Positions 17,783-27,563 of a stretch of DNA of 64,000 bases are shown one piece after another; the first letter of the stretch is position 1, and every line of letters begins with the position of its first letter. The notes under the pieces are model-generated. The model was not told the DNA's origin and did no database searches. It worked only from the letters and a program-made list of their open reading frames with translations. The stretch is taken from NCBI GenBank assembly GCA_963803775.1, contig CAWDNS010000001.1, positions 372,001 through 436,000 on the forward strand, in the 5' to 3' direction. The stretch comes from JABCZH01 sp963803775 (GTDB lineage: Bacteria; Acidobacteriota; Terriglobia; Terriglobales; Acidobacteriaceae). Both the position numbers and the translations under genes were made by a program.

Positions 17783-20395
17783 TTATTTCTCCACCGTAAA
17801 CACCACCGAGCCAATCGGGCTGATGGCTGGTGAATTCAGGCTATTTTCAGAACTCTGCACTGTCGCGACGTCTCCGATGCTGGCGTAGGCGTAAAGAATG
17901 TGCCGTCCGGTTGAGAGCTTTACCGGTATTTTGATTTTGGCCTGACCCGCATTGTCCTTAATGGTGAGTGCAATGGAAGACCACGTACCGAGCCAGCCAT
18001 CGACCTGGTAGAACGCCTGTTTAGGCACCGTGCCAGCCGGATTGCCCTGGTAATTGCTGGTGGCTGAAATCCCAAAGGTCGGTTGGGTATTGTGGGTGCG
18101 GAACAGCGGCGTAGTCGCAATAGTCTGGCCATCGGCGATTCCCTGCATGGCCACTTTGATGGGCACGCTGTTCTGAACGGTGACATCATTTGTCGGAAAC
18201 CACAGGCTGGTGTAGCTGTATCCCGTACCGGCAAGAATGCCACTGCCCAAATCGACGGTTAACTGATTGGCAGCCAACTCCCACAAGCTCGGCGCCACTG
18301 CGGATACCGTTGCACTCATGCCGTCAATGGCGGCAACCACACTGCTGCTCGTACCGTTTTCACTGCCCACATAGACCGTGTTGGTCAGCGGATTGGCCAC
18401 AATCGACGACGCGCCGGTGATCTGGGGATAGGTGGCGCCCGACAGATCGGTAATCAGGGCGTTGGTCGATCCGTTATAGACGAAAACGTGAGGCACGCCA
18501 GCCGTGGTCGCGCCGACGTAGAAATTCCCGGTGATGGAATTCACTCCCACGGAATTGACATTGAAGGACGTGATCGGAATGTTTGTCACCACGGAATTTT
18601 TGCTGGTGTCAATGACCGTGACGTTCTGGTTGGTAATAACATAGAGCCGCTTGGTCGCCGGATTCAGCGCAGCGCCGAAACTCTGGCCCGGCAGGGGGAT
18701 GGTTGCGATTAACGACCCTGCGACCGGATCGATGACATAGACAGAACCCAGCGCGGCGTATGCCAGATTCACAGTTGAATCAACCACCAGGAAGCCGGGA
18801 TTGGCCGAACTGACTGGGATTGTGCTCAGGAGGGCCTCGGAGGAACCATCCAGCACGAATACCTGAGCCTGTGCGTAATTCCAGGCAATAATCTGGTTGG
18901 TGCCGGAATCGATAGCCACGGCGCGGATGTCTGACGTACTTGGAACACTCTGGATGACCGTGGCAACGTTGGTTGCGCCATTGACCGAGTAGAAAAGTCC
19001 TGCGCTGTCTCCGACATAAATTTTGTTGGTGGCAGAGTTGACGGCCAGGCATTCAGAATAGACACTGCCAAGAGGAATAGTGGTGACGCCCGCGCTGTCC
19101 TGTGATTTCCCAGTAAATCCTGCTCCGGCCTGGGCTTCATTGATGGCATACAGATCGCTCAATCTTTGCGTGTAGGTGATACCGGTAGCAGGGTTGGTAT
19201 CGACGTAGTTGTACTCTACGTTTTCATTGAAATTCCCCTCGAAGGCCGGAACCACACTGCGCGGGCTTACATCAAAGGCACTGACTGTGCCATCGGCATT
19301 ATTGGAGACGAACAGGCGGCTGAGCACGGGATCGAACACCATACCGATGGGGACATTTCCCGTAGTCAGGAAAATATCTCCTTCGATCAGAATATCGTCT
19401 TCATTCAGTAAGGCTACAGCATTGGCCTTGGGGAAGCCGACGGCGATTTGGCTGGTGCTGGGATTTCCTGTCATCGCCGCCGCGCCTTGCAACTCGGTCG
19501 AAAAGAAGTTACCCAGGTGAAATCCGCCATCGCCCAAGGCCAAAAAAACGGTGCCTTCCTCGATCATCGCGGCCAGAAAAAGGTTCGGCTCAAGAAAAAT
19601 CGAAGGACCAGGCTCGGCGCCGGGGTCAGCTTGGCCGAACTGGACGGAGTAATTCTCATTGGGATAGATCGCCAGAGTCTCATCCTGGCCTGGGCTCGTG
19701 GAAACGACTACGTTGGTAATCGGGTCGACGGAAATGGACGCTAAGTCGGATGGCAAGCCTTCAATGGTCGTAATCAGCTGATGCCGGGTTCCATCGATCA
19801 CCACAATCGAACCTGCACTGCTGCCGTCGCAAGCTACAAAAACGCTGTGGGTCACGATGTTCACCGCGATTGCGACCGGTTTCAAACTCATGGGCAAAGT
19901 CGCCAGCAGCTTTCCGTTGGTCGCGTTAAGCACAAGCACATAATCGCGGGCAGCATCGACGACGTAAAGCTGATTCAATGCCACGTCCACAACCAAAGCG
20001 ATCGGCTGGCCTCCGACATTTACGGTACCTACGAGTGTGGTGCCGGAAATCCCGGAAATGCTACCGGCCTTGGTGTTGGCCACATATGCGACACCGAGCA
20101 GCGGATTGAGGGCAACAGCAGTCGGCCCGGTTCCCACTTTAACGACTTTTTTCACCGTCAACAGCTCAGAATCGATGATGGAAACGGTGCTGTCAGTCTG
20201 ATTCACTACGTACACCAGATGAGCCGAGGGGTTGATCGCGAGTTGTCCTGGGCCATGGCCTACTGGAATCGTTGCCAGTGTGGCTGCGCCCCAGGCTGAA
20301 GTCGAAAATGCTAGCAGAGGAATAAAGGAAAGGACGAAGAGAATACCGCGAAAAACAGAAGAAACTCCAAAACTTTTTCGTGTGGATTCCTGCAT
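17783..20395 (-). CDS. Secreted YVTN/NHL-type beta-propeller protein
   Basis: 870 residues from ATG 20395, preceded by GGGGGAG eight bases upstream; a longer frame to 20509 has no such site. A signal peptide (GILFVLSFIPLLAFSTSAWG) ends near residue 35. The body consists of repeats such as HLVYVVNQTDSTVSIID, GVAYVANTKAGSISGI, RLFVSNNADGTVSAFD and NKIYVGDSAGLFYSVNG, each a propeller blade of the YVTN class. About two seven-bladed propellers would fit, followed by an Ig-like C-terminal segment (from about 770) ending in SPIGSVVFTVEK. Likely a surface or periplasmic protein; binding partner unknown. No sorting motif seen at the C-terminus. Confidence 0.85.
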   Translation of the reverse strand: MQESTRKSFGVSSVFRGILFVLSFIPLLAFSTSAWGAATLATIPVGHGPGQLAINPSAHLVYVVNQTDSTVSIIDSELLTVKKVVKVGTGPTAVALNPLLGVAYVANTKAGSISGISGTTLVGTVNVGGQPIALVVDVALNQLYVVDAARDYVLVLNATNGKLLATLPMSLKPVAIAVNIVTHSVFVACDGSSAGSIVVIDGTRHQLITTIEGLPSDLASISVDPITNVVVSTSPGQDETLAIYPNENYSVQFGQADPGAEPGPSIFLEPNLFLAAMIEEGTVFLALGDGGFHLGNFFSTELQGAAAMTGNPSTSQIAVGFPKANAVALLNEDDILIEGDIFLTTGNVPIGMVFDPVLSRLFVSNNADGTVSAFDVSPRSVVPAFEGNFNENVEYNYVDTNPATGITYTQRLSDLYAINEAQAGAGFTGKSQDSAGVTTIPLGSVYSECLAVNSATNKIYVGDSAGLFYSVNGATNVATVIQSVPSTSDIRAVAIDSGTNQIIAWNYAQAQVFVLDGSSEALLSTIPVSSANPGFLVVDSTVNLAYAALGSVYVIDPVAGSLIATIPLPGQSFGAALNPATKRLYVITNQNVTVIDTSKNSVVTNIPITSFNVNSVGVNSITGNFYVGATTAGVPHVFVYNGSTNALITDLSGATYPQITGASSIVANPLTNTVYVGSENGTSSSVVAAIDGMSATVSAVAPSLWELAANQLTVDLGSGILAGTGYSYTSLWFPTNDVTVQNSVPIKVAMQGIADGQTIATTPLFRTHNTQPTFGISATSNYQGNPAGTVPKQAFYQVDGWLGTWSSIALTIKDNAGQAKIKIPVKLSTGRHILYAYASIGDVATVQSSENSLNSPAISPIGSVVFTVEK

Positions 20396-20541
20396 CTTGC
20401 GCTCCCCCAAGCGACGAGAGATTATACCTTTGAGGGTCAGATGAGGAAACAAAAAAGAGGCCACAATCGCCTTACCGCAAGGGTTTTGCGGCACGATGGC
20501 AGGAGTCAAAACTAGAGTAGAAGCACCCTAGCGCAATACTT

Positions 20542-20775
20542 CTAGCTCCCCTCGGCTTTCTTTACCGCAAGCTCGGCGGCCTGGAACCCCATTTTGCTGT
20601 GGGTGCCGTCACAGAAGGGCTTGTTGACGGATCCGCCGCAACGGCAAAGCGAAAAGGCCGGCTTGCCGGTCAAGTCGTAGGGCGTGCCGTTGGCATCGAC
20701 CAGTTCAATTGCGCCTTCAGGAGCTTCCACGCGATAGGGTCCATTGGGGCGGATGGTGATCTTCACTGTAGCCAT
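20542..20775 (-). CDS. CDGSH iron-sulfur domain protein
   Basis: 77 residues. The C-terminal part contains FSLCRCGGSVNKPFCDGTHSKMGF, in which three Cys and one His (CxCx2(S/T)x3Px2CDG(S/T)H) bind a redox-active 2Fe-2S cluster. The N-terminal strand region (VKITIRPNGPYRVE) is typical of stand-alone bacterial CDGSH proteins. Cytoplasmic. Physiological redox partner unknown. Sits alone between a propeller gene and a glycosyltransferase gene on the same strand. Confidence 0.94.
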   Translation of the reverse strand: MATVKITIRPNGPYRVEAPEGAIELVDANGTPYDLTGKPAFSLCRCGGSVNKPFCDGTHSKMGFQAAELAVKKAEGS

Positions 20776-20823
20776 GAGGCCTCTTTTCTTGAATAAGAGT
20801 TAAAGAGGAAAGATATCACGAGA

Positions 20824-20909
20824 AGCTGTCAGCTATCAGCCTGCTGCCGCTCGCAACGTTGTGCGCAAGATCTTTTGAGATTCAAACTCAGGGCTGAGGG
20901 CTGACAGCT
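20824..20909. repeat. TCAGC-type inverted repeat
   Basis: AGCTGTCAGC (20824-20833) pairs perfectly with GCTGACAGCT (20900-20909), with flanking partial words (TATCAGC, GGGCTGAGGGCTGAC). The outer arms share the word AGCTGTCAGC with the element at 16463. It fills the gap between the CDGSH gene and the glycosyltransferase stop at 20920. Confidence 0.72.
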
Positions 20910-20919
20910 GAAAGCTCGC

Positions 20920-22107
20920 CTACGCCGCGCGCACTTCAGCTTGCAGCGTGCGGTGATAGAGCTTCAAATATTCGTCGGTCATGCGGCGGGCGGTGAAGCA
21001 TTCGCGGGCGCGTTGGAAGGCACGGGCGCCATAGCCACGGCAGAGATCGCGCTGCTCGTGCAGACGGCGAATCACGCCGGCGAGGCTGGCGGCATCGTTT
21101 TCTCGAAAGTAGATGGCGGCGTCGCCCCAAATCTCGCGGAACGAGGGAATATCGTTGGCGACGATGGCGCAGCGGGAGAAAGCGGCTTCGAGCGGCGCCA
21201 GCCCAAAGGGTTCGTAGCGCGAGGTCGCTACGAAGATCGCAGCTCGGCTGTACAGCAAGCGGAGTTGGGCCTCGGTCTGTGCCCCTTTCAAAGAAATACT
21301 GGCCGGATCTGTTGCCACTTTAACGTCGGCGGAGATGGGAATGCGCGGCACTGGGGCCGCGTCGTCGGAGTTCACGATGCAAACCGGCAGTGGGTGCGCG
21401 TGTTGGGTTAGCAGCGATATCTGCTTGCCTGCGTCTCTCAGGCGACCCACGGCGAGCACGGAATCACTTTTATTCACATACGGGTTGAACGAAACCGGAT
21501 TACGGCCGTTGTAAATCACCGCTTCCCGACGCGGCTGGGCATAGCACTCGCGAATGGTATCCAGCATCCACAACGAAGGCGCCACCACCATGCTGGCTTG
21601 CGAGAGACCGTCGGTGACCAGATCGCGATACCAGCGCAGCCAGCGGCTCTCTTCCGGCTCATGGCCGTGGACAGCCTGCCACCAACTGATCAGGTCGCCA
21701 TGGGCAACAACAATACGTGGCGTCTTGACAGGCAGGCCGCCGTAACACAAATGATTCAGGTGCAACAGGTCGGGCTTGAGCTCTTTGACCAGGCCGGTCA
21801 AGTATTGGCAGGAATCGATGAAATCGCGTTGGCCTTCCTGCATCCAGTCGAGACAGAAGGCAGTCGGCCGGTAGTCAAGGCCGGCCAAATTATCCATCCA
21901 GGAAGTTTGCTCCGGAAGTGGGATGTCGCCGAGGCTGACGAGAGTGACGCTAGCTCCGCGGCTGATGAGTCCGCTGACCAGTTCCTGAGTGTAAGTCCAG
22001 ACTCCACTCAACGTGTCGGTCGTGACCAGAACGTGCACTGGCTTGTCCTTTTTCCAGGGGGAACGCGCGTTTTCGCCCGGACCTGACCTGGTTGCCCGAG
22101 CCGTCAT
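20920..22107 (-). CDS. Glycosyltransferase, GT4-like (GT-B fold)
   Basis: 395 residues. After a basic N-terminal tail comes the first Rossmann domain (VHVLVTTDTLSGVWTYTQEL, then KPDLLHLNHLCYGGLPV and RIVVAHGDLISWW). The second domain holds VLAVGRLRDAGKQISLL and the retaining GT4 donor site SRYEPFGLAPLEAAFSRCAIV with the paired Glu motif. It transfers a sugar from a nucleotide-sugar donor; acceptor unknown. Divergent from a PIG-L deacetylase gene, and such pairs often belong to glycoconjugate pathways. Soluble or peripherally bound. Confidence 0.88.
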   Translation of the reverse strand: MTARATRSGPGENARSPWKKDKPVHVLVTTDTLSGVWTYTQELVSGLISRGASVTLVSLGDIPLPEQTSWMDNLAGLDYRPTAFCLDWMQEGQRDFIDSCQYLTGLVKELKPDLLHLNHLCYGGLPVKTPRIVVAHGDLISWWQAVHGHEPEESRWLRWYRDLVTDGLSQASMVVAPSLWMLDTIRECYAQPRREAVIYNGRNPVSFNPYVNKSDSVLAVGRLRDAGKQISLLTQHAHPLPVCIVNSDDAAPVPRIPISADVKVATDPASISLKGAQTEAQLRLLYSRAAIFVATSRYEPFGLAPLEAAFSRCAIVANDIPSFREIWGDAAIYFRENDAASLAGVIRRLHEQRDLCRGYGARAFQRARECFTARRMTDEYLKLYHRTLQAEVRAA

Positions 22108-22223
22108 ATTCTATTGCGAAATCGCTGGCGAGGAAAGCATTTCGTTGAGAAACGGCAATTCCAATGCAAAAGCTTGCACAATTTCTCCGCTGGATTGCAC
22201 GCGATTGTGCCCGGATACAATGA

Positions 22224-22973
22224 GTGATGCTTCGCATGATGTGTGTGACGGCTCATCCCGACGATGAGGCTGGCAATTTTGGCGGGTGTTTACAGTTGTA
22301 TGCCGGTCGCGGAGTCGAAACTTGCGTGATCTGTCTTACTCCCGGGCAGGCCGCGACCCATCGCGGCAGTGCCAAGAATGACATGGAGTTGGCCGCACTG
22401 AGACGGCAAGAGTTTGCATCTGCCTGCGCGATTCTCGGGGTGACGAAAGGAATTGTGCTCGACTATTCCGACGGGCAACTGCATCGGATGGAGACTGACC
22501 AAGTGGTCTCCGCGCTGACCCTGAAGATACGTGAGTTTCGTCCACAGGTGGTGCTCACGTTTGGATCGGAGGGCGGCGTAACCGGCCATACCGATCACTC
22601 CATGGCTTCCATCTTCACCACGCTCGCTTTCCACTGGGCTGGGCGGAGCAATCGCTATCCCGACCAGTTCAGCAACCGCATCGGTCCTCATCGCGCGCGC
22701 AAACTGTACCACGCAACTGCAAACTTCACACTGCCCGACCGCCAGCCGGTGACGCTGTCTGCGGCGACCGCCGTCATTGATGTAAATGAATATCTCGAGA
22801 CCAAACTAGAGGCTTTCCATGCGCATATCACGCAGGCACCGCTATTTCCGATGTTCGAATCCCGCATGCGCCAGTACGGTGGGCAGGAGAGATTCTATCT
22901 GGCGGCGTCGATGAATCCCACACCAGGTCAGATGGAGACAGATCTATTTACAGGGGTCAGCGAGACAGGTTAG
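22224..22973 (+). CDS. PIG-L/LmbE-family deacetylase
   Basis: 249 residues. LmbE-fold zinc hydrolases remove acetyl groups from N-acetylglucosamine-containing substrates. The zinc motif AHPDDEAGNFGG is at residues 10-21, and the second metal site appears as GHTDHSMAS. Start is GTG 22224 or ATG 22227, one codon apart. Divergent from a glycosyltransferase and 24 bases upstream of the MutS-like gene, with which it may be co-transcribed. Substrate could be a GlcNAc-conjugate or bacillithiol/mycothiol-like precursor; sequence alone does not decide. Confidence 0.9.
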   Translation: MMLRMMCVTAHPDDEAGNFGGCLQLYAGRGVETCVICLTPGQAATHRGSAKNDMELAALRRQEFASACAILGVTKGIVLDYSDGQLHRMETDQVVSALTLKIREFRPQVVLTFGSEGGVTGHTDHSMASIFTTLAFHWAGRSNRYPDQFSNRIGPHRARKLYHATANFTLPDRQPVTLSAATAVIDVNEYLETKLEAFHAHITQAPLFPMFESRMRQYGGQERFYLAASMNPTPGQMETDLFTGVSETG

Positions 22974-22997
22974 CCACAGAAGTTACTCTCGAAGCGC

Positions 22998-24794
22998 GTG
23001 ATGTATTCTCAGACTGTGCCGGCGATCGAAGAATACGGACGGCGTCTCAAAGATCGCGAACGTCGGGTCGCGAATCATGACAAAATTCATATTCGCCTCG
23101 GAAACGTCCGTTTAGCGCTGGCATTGGCAGCCGCAGGCATTGCCTGGGGATCTCTCGGGAAGCATGTTTTCTCACCTTGGTGGATGGTCGCGCCGCTCAT
23201 CTTGTTTTTGTTTGTAGCAGTGCTTCATTCGCGCATCCTGCGAGCCCGGGAGCTAGCCCAGCGTGGGGCCATCTTCCATCGCACCGGTCTGGCTCGAATC
23301 GAAGACCGCTGGTCGGGTACCGGACAAACCGGCGACCGATTCAGCGACTCTCATCACGTTTATGCGGCTGACCTGGACCTGTTCGGTCGAGGCAGTTTGT
23401 TCGAACTGCTCTCGACCGTGCGCACCCGCATGGGCGAAGACACGCTTGCGAAGTGGCTACTCTCGCCTTCGGCAATCGACCAGATTGGAGAGCGGCATGT
23501 TGCCGTTCGTGAACTGGGCGATCAACTCGATCTCAGAGAGGATCTGACGGTACTCGGCGAGGATGCCAGTGCGGGAGTGTATCCCGAAGCGTTGTTGCAC
23601 TGGGCTGAGACCCCGAACCAGATGAAACCAGGGTGGATTCGATGGTTGGCATTGATCCTGGCTATGGCGGCGGTTGTGAGCGTGGTGGTTTGGGTCCTAT
23701 GGGGAATCGCGATACCGCTCATCTCGATTGTTGTGGTCGAGGCATTCTTAAGCTATCGATTGCGCAAGCCCGTGGAGGAAGTCCTGCATGGCTCCGCACA
23801 AGCATTCCGCGACTTGGGCTTACTTTCGGGCATGCTGAAACAAGTCGAACATCACGGCTTCAGTGCGCCACGGCTGCGCTCAATGCAGAGCGAACTTTCA
23901 TCACGCCAAGTTGCAAGTTCCAGGGCTATCGCGCATCTGAGAACCGTGGTTGATTGGGCCGACTCACGTGACAACTACATATTGCGAGTTTTAGACATAC
24001 CCCTCATGTATTCGGTGCAGGTGGCATTTGCAGCGGAACGCTGGCGGCGCGCCCACGGCCACGCAGTGCGGACATGGTTAACCGTGATCGGGGAAATTGA
24101 AGCGCTTTTATGTTTGGCTACCTACAGCTATGAGCACCCCGACGATCCTTTTCCCGAGTTTACTCCGGGTACGGCATGCTTCGATGCCATAGACATTGGA
24201 CATCCGTTGATTCCAACCGGGGATTGTATTCGCAACGATGTCCATCTATCCGATGGTACGAACGTGTTCCTGGTAAGCGGTTCGAATATGTCGGGCAAGA
24301 GTACGCTGCTGCGGACGGTCGGAATTAATGCTGTGCTCGCGATGGCGGGCGCACCCGTACGCGCGCGGTGGCTGCGACTGACACCATTGCATGTAGGCGC
24401 CAGCATTCGCGTGAACGATTCTTTGCAAGAGGGAAGCTCGCGCTTTTATGCGGAGATCACCCGGCTTCGTGAGCTTTACGACCTCGCGGATGGTAATCCT
24501 CCGTTACTGTTCCTGCTGGATGAACTCTTGCAGGGCACAAACTCGAATGATCGGCGTATCGGGGCCGAGGGCATCGTTCGCGCGCTGCTGAATCGGGGAG
24601 CTGTCGGATTTGTGAGCACTCACGACTTGGCGATCGCTGACATCGGCAACTCACTTCAGGGGCGTTTACGTAACGTCCATTTTCAAGAAGAATTTGTGAA
24701 TGGAAGGATGCACTTCGATTACAAACTGCGAGAAGGCGTGGTCACGAAGAGCAATGGCCTTGCCCTAATGAGGTCGATCGGGCTGGACGTCTGA
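22998..24794 (+). CDS. Membrane-anchored MutS-family ATPase
   Basis: 598 residues. The C-terminal domain is a MutS-type ABC ATPase: Walker A GSNMSGKST (428-436), signature-like DSLQEGSSRFYAEITRL, Walker B LLFLLDELLQGTNSNDR (Asp-Glu at 507-508) and the switch His in STHDL. A MutS core helical region precedes it (about 130-420). Four hydrophobic segments, at about 36-53, 60-78, 212-233 and 234-253, look transmembrane. The N-terminal mismatch-recognition (Phe-x-Glu) domain of MutS is absent, so this is not canonical mismatch repair. Membrane-bound MutS homologues are known in several phyla without an assigned role. GTG 22998 or ATG 23001. Confidence 0.85.
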   Translation: MMYSQTVPAIEEYGRRLKDRERRVANHDKIHIRLGNVRLALALAAAGIAWGSLGKHVFSPWWMVAPLILFLFVAVLHSRILRARELAQRGAIFHRTGLARIEDRWSGTGQTGDRFSDSHHVYAADLDLFGRGSLFELLSTVRTRMGEDTLAKWLLSPSAIDQIGERHVAVRELGDQLDLREDLTVLGEDASAGVYPEALLHWAETPNQMKPGWIRWLALILAMAAVVSVVVWVLWGIAIPLISIVVVEAFLSYRLRKPVEEVLHGSAQAFRDLGLLSGMLKQVEHHGFSAPRLRSMQSELSSRQVASSRAIAHLRTVVDWADSRDNYILRVLDIPLMYSVQVAFAAERWRRAHGHAVRTWLTVIGEIEALLCLATYSYEHPDDPFPEFTPGTACFDAIDIGHPLIPTGDCIRNDVHLSDGTNVFLVSGSNMSGKSTLLRTVGINAVLAMAGAPVRARWLRLTPLHVGASIRVNDSLQEGSSRFYAEITRLRELYDLADGNPPLLFLLDELLQGTNSNDRRIGAEGIVRALLNRGAVGFVSTHDLAIADIGNSLQGRLRNVHFQEEFVNGRMHFDYKLREGVVTKSNGLALMRSIGLDV

Positions 24795-24836
24795 CCAGCC
24801 CGCTTGTTGCTTCTATCGCACGAGCCTCTGTCGATC

Positions 24837-26717
24837 TCACCGCGGCCTGATGATGTCGCTCAACACATCCGGCTTTGAGTCGTCGCGCACCAAGTGCGGA
24901 TATTTCTCTCCGCCGTGATAGTCGAGGTTGTAAGTCTTGAAATATTCGGTGTTCTCGACCAGCAACGCCAGGGGCGCGGAACTGCTTGTCCCGGCCGCGA
25001 GCGCGTCGTGCAGGACATCGGCGGAAAAGCGGCGGCCGTTCACCGCAATCACTTTCATTCCTGGACCAATCCCAGCTTTCGCGGCGGACATGCCTTCGAT
25101 GGTGTCGATGATGGTGCCGTCCTGCCTGAGTTGGAGCCCAATCGAGTAGCCTGCGTTGATGTCGTCGTCGTAATGCTCGCCAATGCGGAACAATTCCGAA
25201 GGATTGCTGTCATAGACCAGCTTCCAGCCGCTGCGTTCGATGCCCCGGAGCGGAGCGCCGGGCCCATGGTTGGTGAGACGCTCTGTCCAGAAACCGCGCC
25301 AGTCGTAGGCTGCAACCTGATTCAGAGTGTTGACCACGTCGTCGAAGTTGTAGGTCTTCACCTCTGGGATCCCGCTCTGCCCACCATGGAAAAGGTGGCA
25401 GAAATCGTCCATTGACTTCTTGTTGTGGGTTTGTTGCCGAATGATGGTGTCCACCCACAGCCAGTTAAGAACGTCCTCATCGTAGTAATCGAGTTCACGA
25501 CGCCATGACTCCCATTCGTGAGGCGCCTCCTGCATCGCTGGCACGCCGTCGGCAGTGTCTTGCAGATTGCGCCAGGTGCGGCCGGGGAGATTGTCCAGAC
25601 GGGCGGCAATCAGGGCCAAGTTATCGCGATATTGTTCTGGCGTACGCAGGCCGCTGCGAGCGCTCAGCAGGTCCCCCAGATAAGACGTCAGGCCCTCGTA
25701 AACCCACAGTAAATCGGTCTGCATGGGCTTTTCGTAGTCCGGCGTCGTCAGGTCAGCGGGACGGCGGTATTTTCCGTTCCAGGAGTGCACGTACTCGTGG
25801 GTGAGCAGGCCGGCGTGGAGAATGCGATGCTCCGGGTCAACCAGGCCGCGCTCGTCCACGCGGCTGTCGTCCGATTCGTGATGTTCCAGGCCGAAATGCG
25901 CGACGTGGTCGCTCAGGCTGTAGAGAAAATGATAATCGCGAAAATGCCGGGCTCCAAAAAGCTTGAACGCTTGATCAGTGACGGCCTTGTAATCGTCGAG
26001 GACATCGGCTGGGGCTTCGAGGGCGGCTGCGCTGTCGGCGGCAATGTCCATCTCCTGGTGCGGATTTTCAGCCAACGGAACCACTCGCAGATATTCGCCT
26101 GCAATGACGGGCGAATCCACCAGAGTGGTCAGAGAGGCCGCGCTGAACTTAATTTCGCCGCCGCTCTTCGAGGCCACCGGCAGCGGCGTTCCAAATTTCC
26201 ATCCTGCTGGAAGTTTCAAGCTGGCGGTGTAGGTGAGGTCATCGGTGGTCCCATTTGCGGGATAAAGCAGGACCGTGTTCCAGCTGAGCACGGTCATCTT
26301 ATCGGTAGCCGACATGCCTCCCGTGTACATGCCACCTTGCGTGACCGGTGCCACATAGTCGAGGGATGCGCTGATGGTCGAGACTCCTTGTGGTACATCG
26401 ACGTGGAAGGTCCATCCATCGAGCAAATCCCGGCGCCAGGTCAGTGGCTGTCCGTTGGCGGAGAATTTGAGGCCGGTGAGATCCTCAATCGGTCCGGTCG
26501 GACCATGTTCGCCGGGAATCCACTTGGGATAGTAAAGAGTCATGGAACCTGGGGTTGCGGGAATGGTCAGCTGCGCATGGATGATTTTTCGCGGGGCATC
26601 GCTGGCGTCAACTGCGATAGTGATTGTCGGCGCATTAGAGGAGTTCTGTGCTAGAACAGGTACGATTAGAGCAAGAACGAAGAACACACACAGCCACACG
26701 CGGCACGAACGGTGCAT
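24837..26717 (-). CDS. Secreted M61-family (glycyl) aminopeptidase with PDZ domain
   Basis: 626 residues from ATG 26717, with AGGGAG spaced six bases upstream; a longer frame to 26951 is not supported. A signal peptide (VWLCVFFVLALIVPVLAQ) leads an N-terminal beta domain (LYYPKWIPGEHGPTGPIEDL), then the thermolysin-like catalytic domain with HEYVH at 307-311 and the third zinc ligand in WVYEGLTSYLGDLL. A PDZ domain (about 520-590: GLQLRQDGTIIDTIEGMSAAKAG, then MKVIAVNGR) follows. This order matches family M61. Likely periplasmic or secreted, cleaving N-terminal Gly/Ala from peptides. Confidence 0.92.
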   Translation of the reverse strand: MHRSCRVWLCVFFVLALIVPVLAQNSSNAPTITIAVDASDAPRKIIHAQLTIPATPGSMTLYYPKWIPGEHGPTGPIEDLTGLKFSANGQPLTWRRDLLDGWTFHVDVPQGVSTISASLDYVAPVTQGGMYTGGMSATDKMTVLSWNTVLLYPANGTTDDLTYTASLKLPAGWKFGTPLPVASKSGGEIKFSAASLTTLVDSPVIAGEYLRVVPLAENPHQEMDIAADSAAALEAPADVLDDYKAVTDQAFKLFGARHFRDYHFLYSLSDHVAHFGLEHHESDDSRVDERGLVDPEHRILHAGLLTHEYVHSWNGKYRRPADLTTPDYEKPMQTDLLWVYEGLTSYLGDLLSARSGLRTPEQYRDNLALIAARLDNLPGRTWRNLQDTADGVPAMQEAPHEWESWRRELDYYDEDVLNWLWVDTIIRQQTHNKKSMDDFCHLFHGGQSGIPEVKTYNFDDVVNTLNQVAAYDWRGFWTERLTNHGPGAPLRGIERSGWKLVYDSNPSELFRIGEHYDDDINAGYSIGLQLRQDGTIIDTIEGMSAAKAGIGPGMKVIAVNGRRFSADVLHDALAAGTSSSAPLALLVENTEYFKTYNLDYHGGEKYPHLVRDDSKPDVLSDIIRPR

Positions 26718-26843
26718 TTGAATCTCCCTGGGTTTTTGCAGCAGCAGATCAAGAACTTCCGAATATAACAGAAACGTTTCAATACTATTATTGGGTTGCA
26801 AGTCAAGGTTCGTGACCGGCGGTCGCTCTGCTATGATTTCGCC

Positions 26844-27563
26844 GTGTCGTCGCATCCTCAGCGCGGAAAATTTATTACCTTCGAAGGGCTCGACGGATGC
26901 GGCAAGAGCACGCAACTGGAAAAGCTGGCAAAGGTGCTGCGGGCACAGCACCTATCCGTGGTCGTCACTCGCGAGCCTGGCGGCACGCCTACAGGAGACA
27001 AGATTCGCGAGTTGTTGCTGGATAGCGGAACCTCGTCGCTTGCACCGCTGGCAGAGCTAGCCTTGATGTTTGCTTCGCGTGCGCAGCACATCAAGGAGAT
27101 TATTCAACCGGCGCTGGCCGAGGGTCGCATAGTGTTGTGCGATCGCTTTACCGATTCGAGCGAAGCTTATCAGGGTGGCGGACGAAAACTGGGCAGCGAA
27201 CCGGTGCTGGCATTGCACCATGCTCTTTGCGGAGACCTGCAGCCCGATCTTACGATTCTGATGGACTCCGACCCAGTGATGAGCGTGGAGCGGGCTCGAC
27301 GCCGAAACCAGGCAAGCTCACCAGGGCACAAGCGCGATGATCATGATGAAAACCGCTTCGAGCAGGAAAGCCGGGCGTTCTTTGGACGGGTGCGGAATGC
27401 GTATCTGGCAATCGCCGAACGCGAGCCGCAGCGGGTGACGTTGATAGATGCGCGCGGGACGGCGGAACAAACGCACAAGCGAATCAAGGAAGTGGTGGGA
27501 AGAAAGTTGAAGATAGCCGTCAGCACTCAGCCGTCAGCACTCAGCCGCTCCGGTTCGAGATGA
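26844..27563 (+). CDS. tmk: Thymidylate kinase
   Basis: 239 residues from GTG 26844 (VSSHPQRGKFITFEG). Phosphorylates dTMP to dTDP. P-loop GLDGCGKST (15-23), REPGGTPTGDKIRELLL (dTMP-binding), DRFTDSSEAYQGGGR (DRY/F motif) and a lid region with RARRRNQAS. An earlier in-frame GTG/ATG exists but conserved sequence begins after this GTG. The last residues (TQPSALSRSGSR) are encoded inside a TCAGC-type repeat, so the C-terminus has been extended by the repeat. holB follows, the usual tmk-holB order. Confidence 0.95.
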   Translation: MSSHPQRGKFITFEGLDGCGKSTQLEKLAKVLRAQHLSVVVTREPGGTPTGDKIRELLLDSGTSSLAPLAELALMFASRAQHIKEIIQPALAEGRIVLCDRFTDSSEAYQGGGRKLGSEPVLALHHALCGDLQPDLTILMDSDPVMSVERARRRNQASSPGHKRDDHDENRFEQESRAFFGRVRNAYLAIAEREPQRVTLIDARGTAEQTHKRIKEVVGRKLKIAVSTQPSALSRSGSR

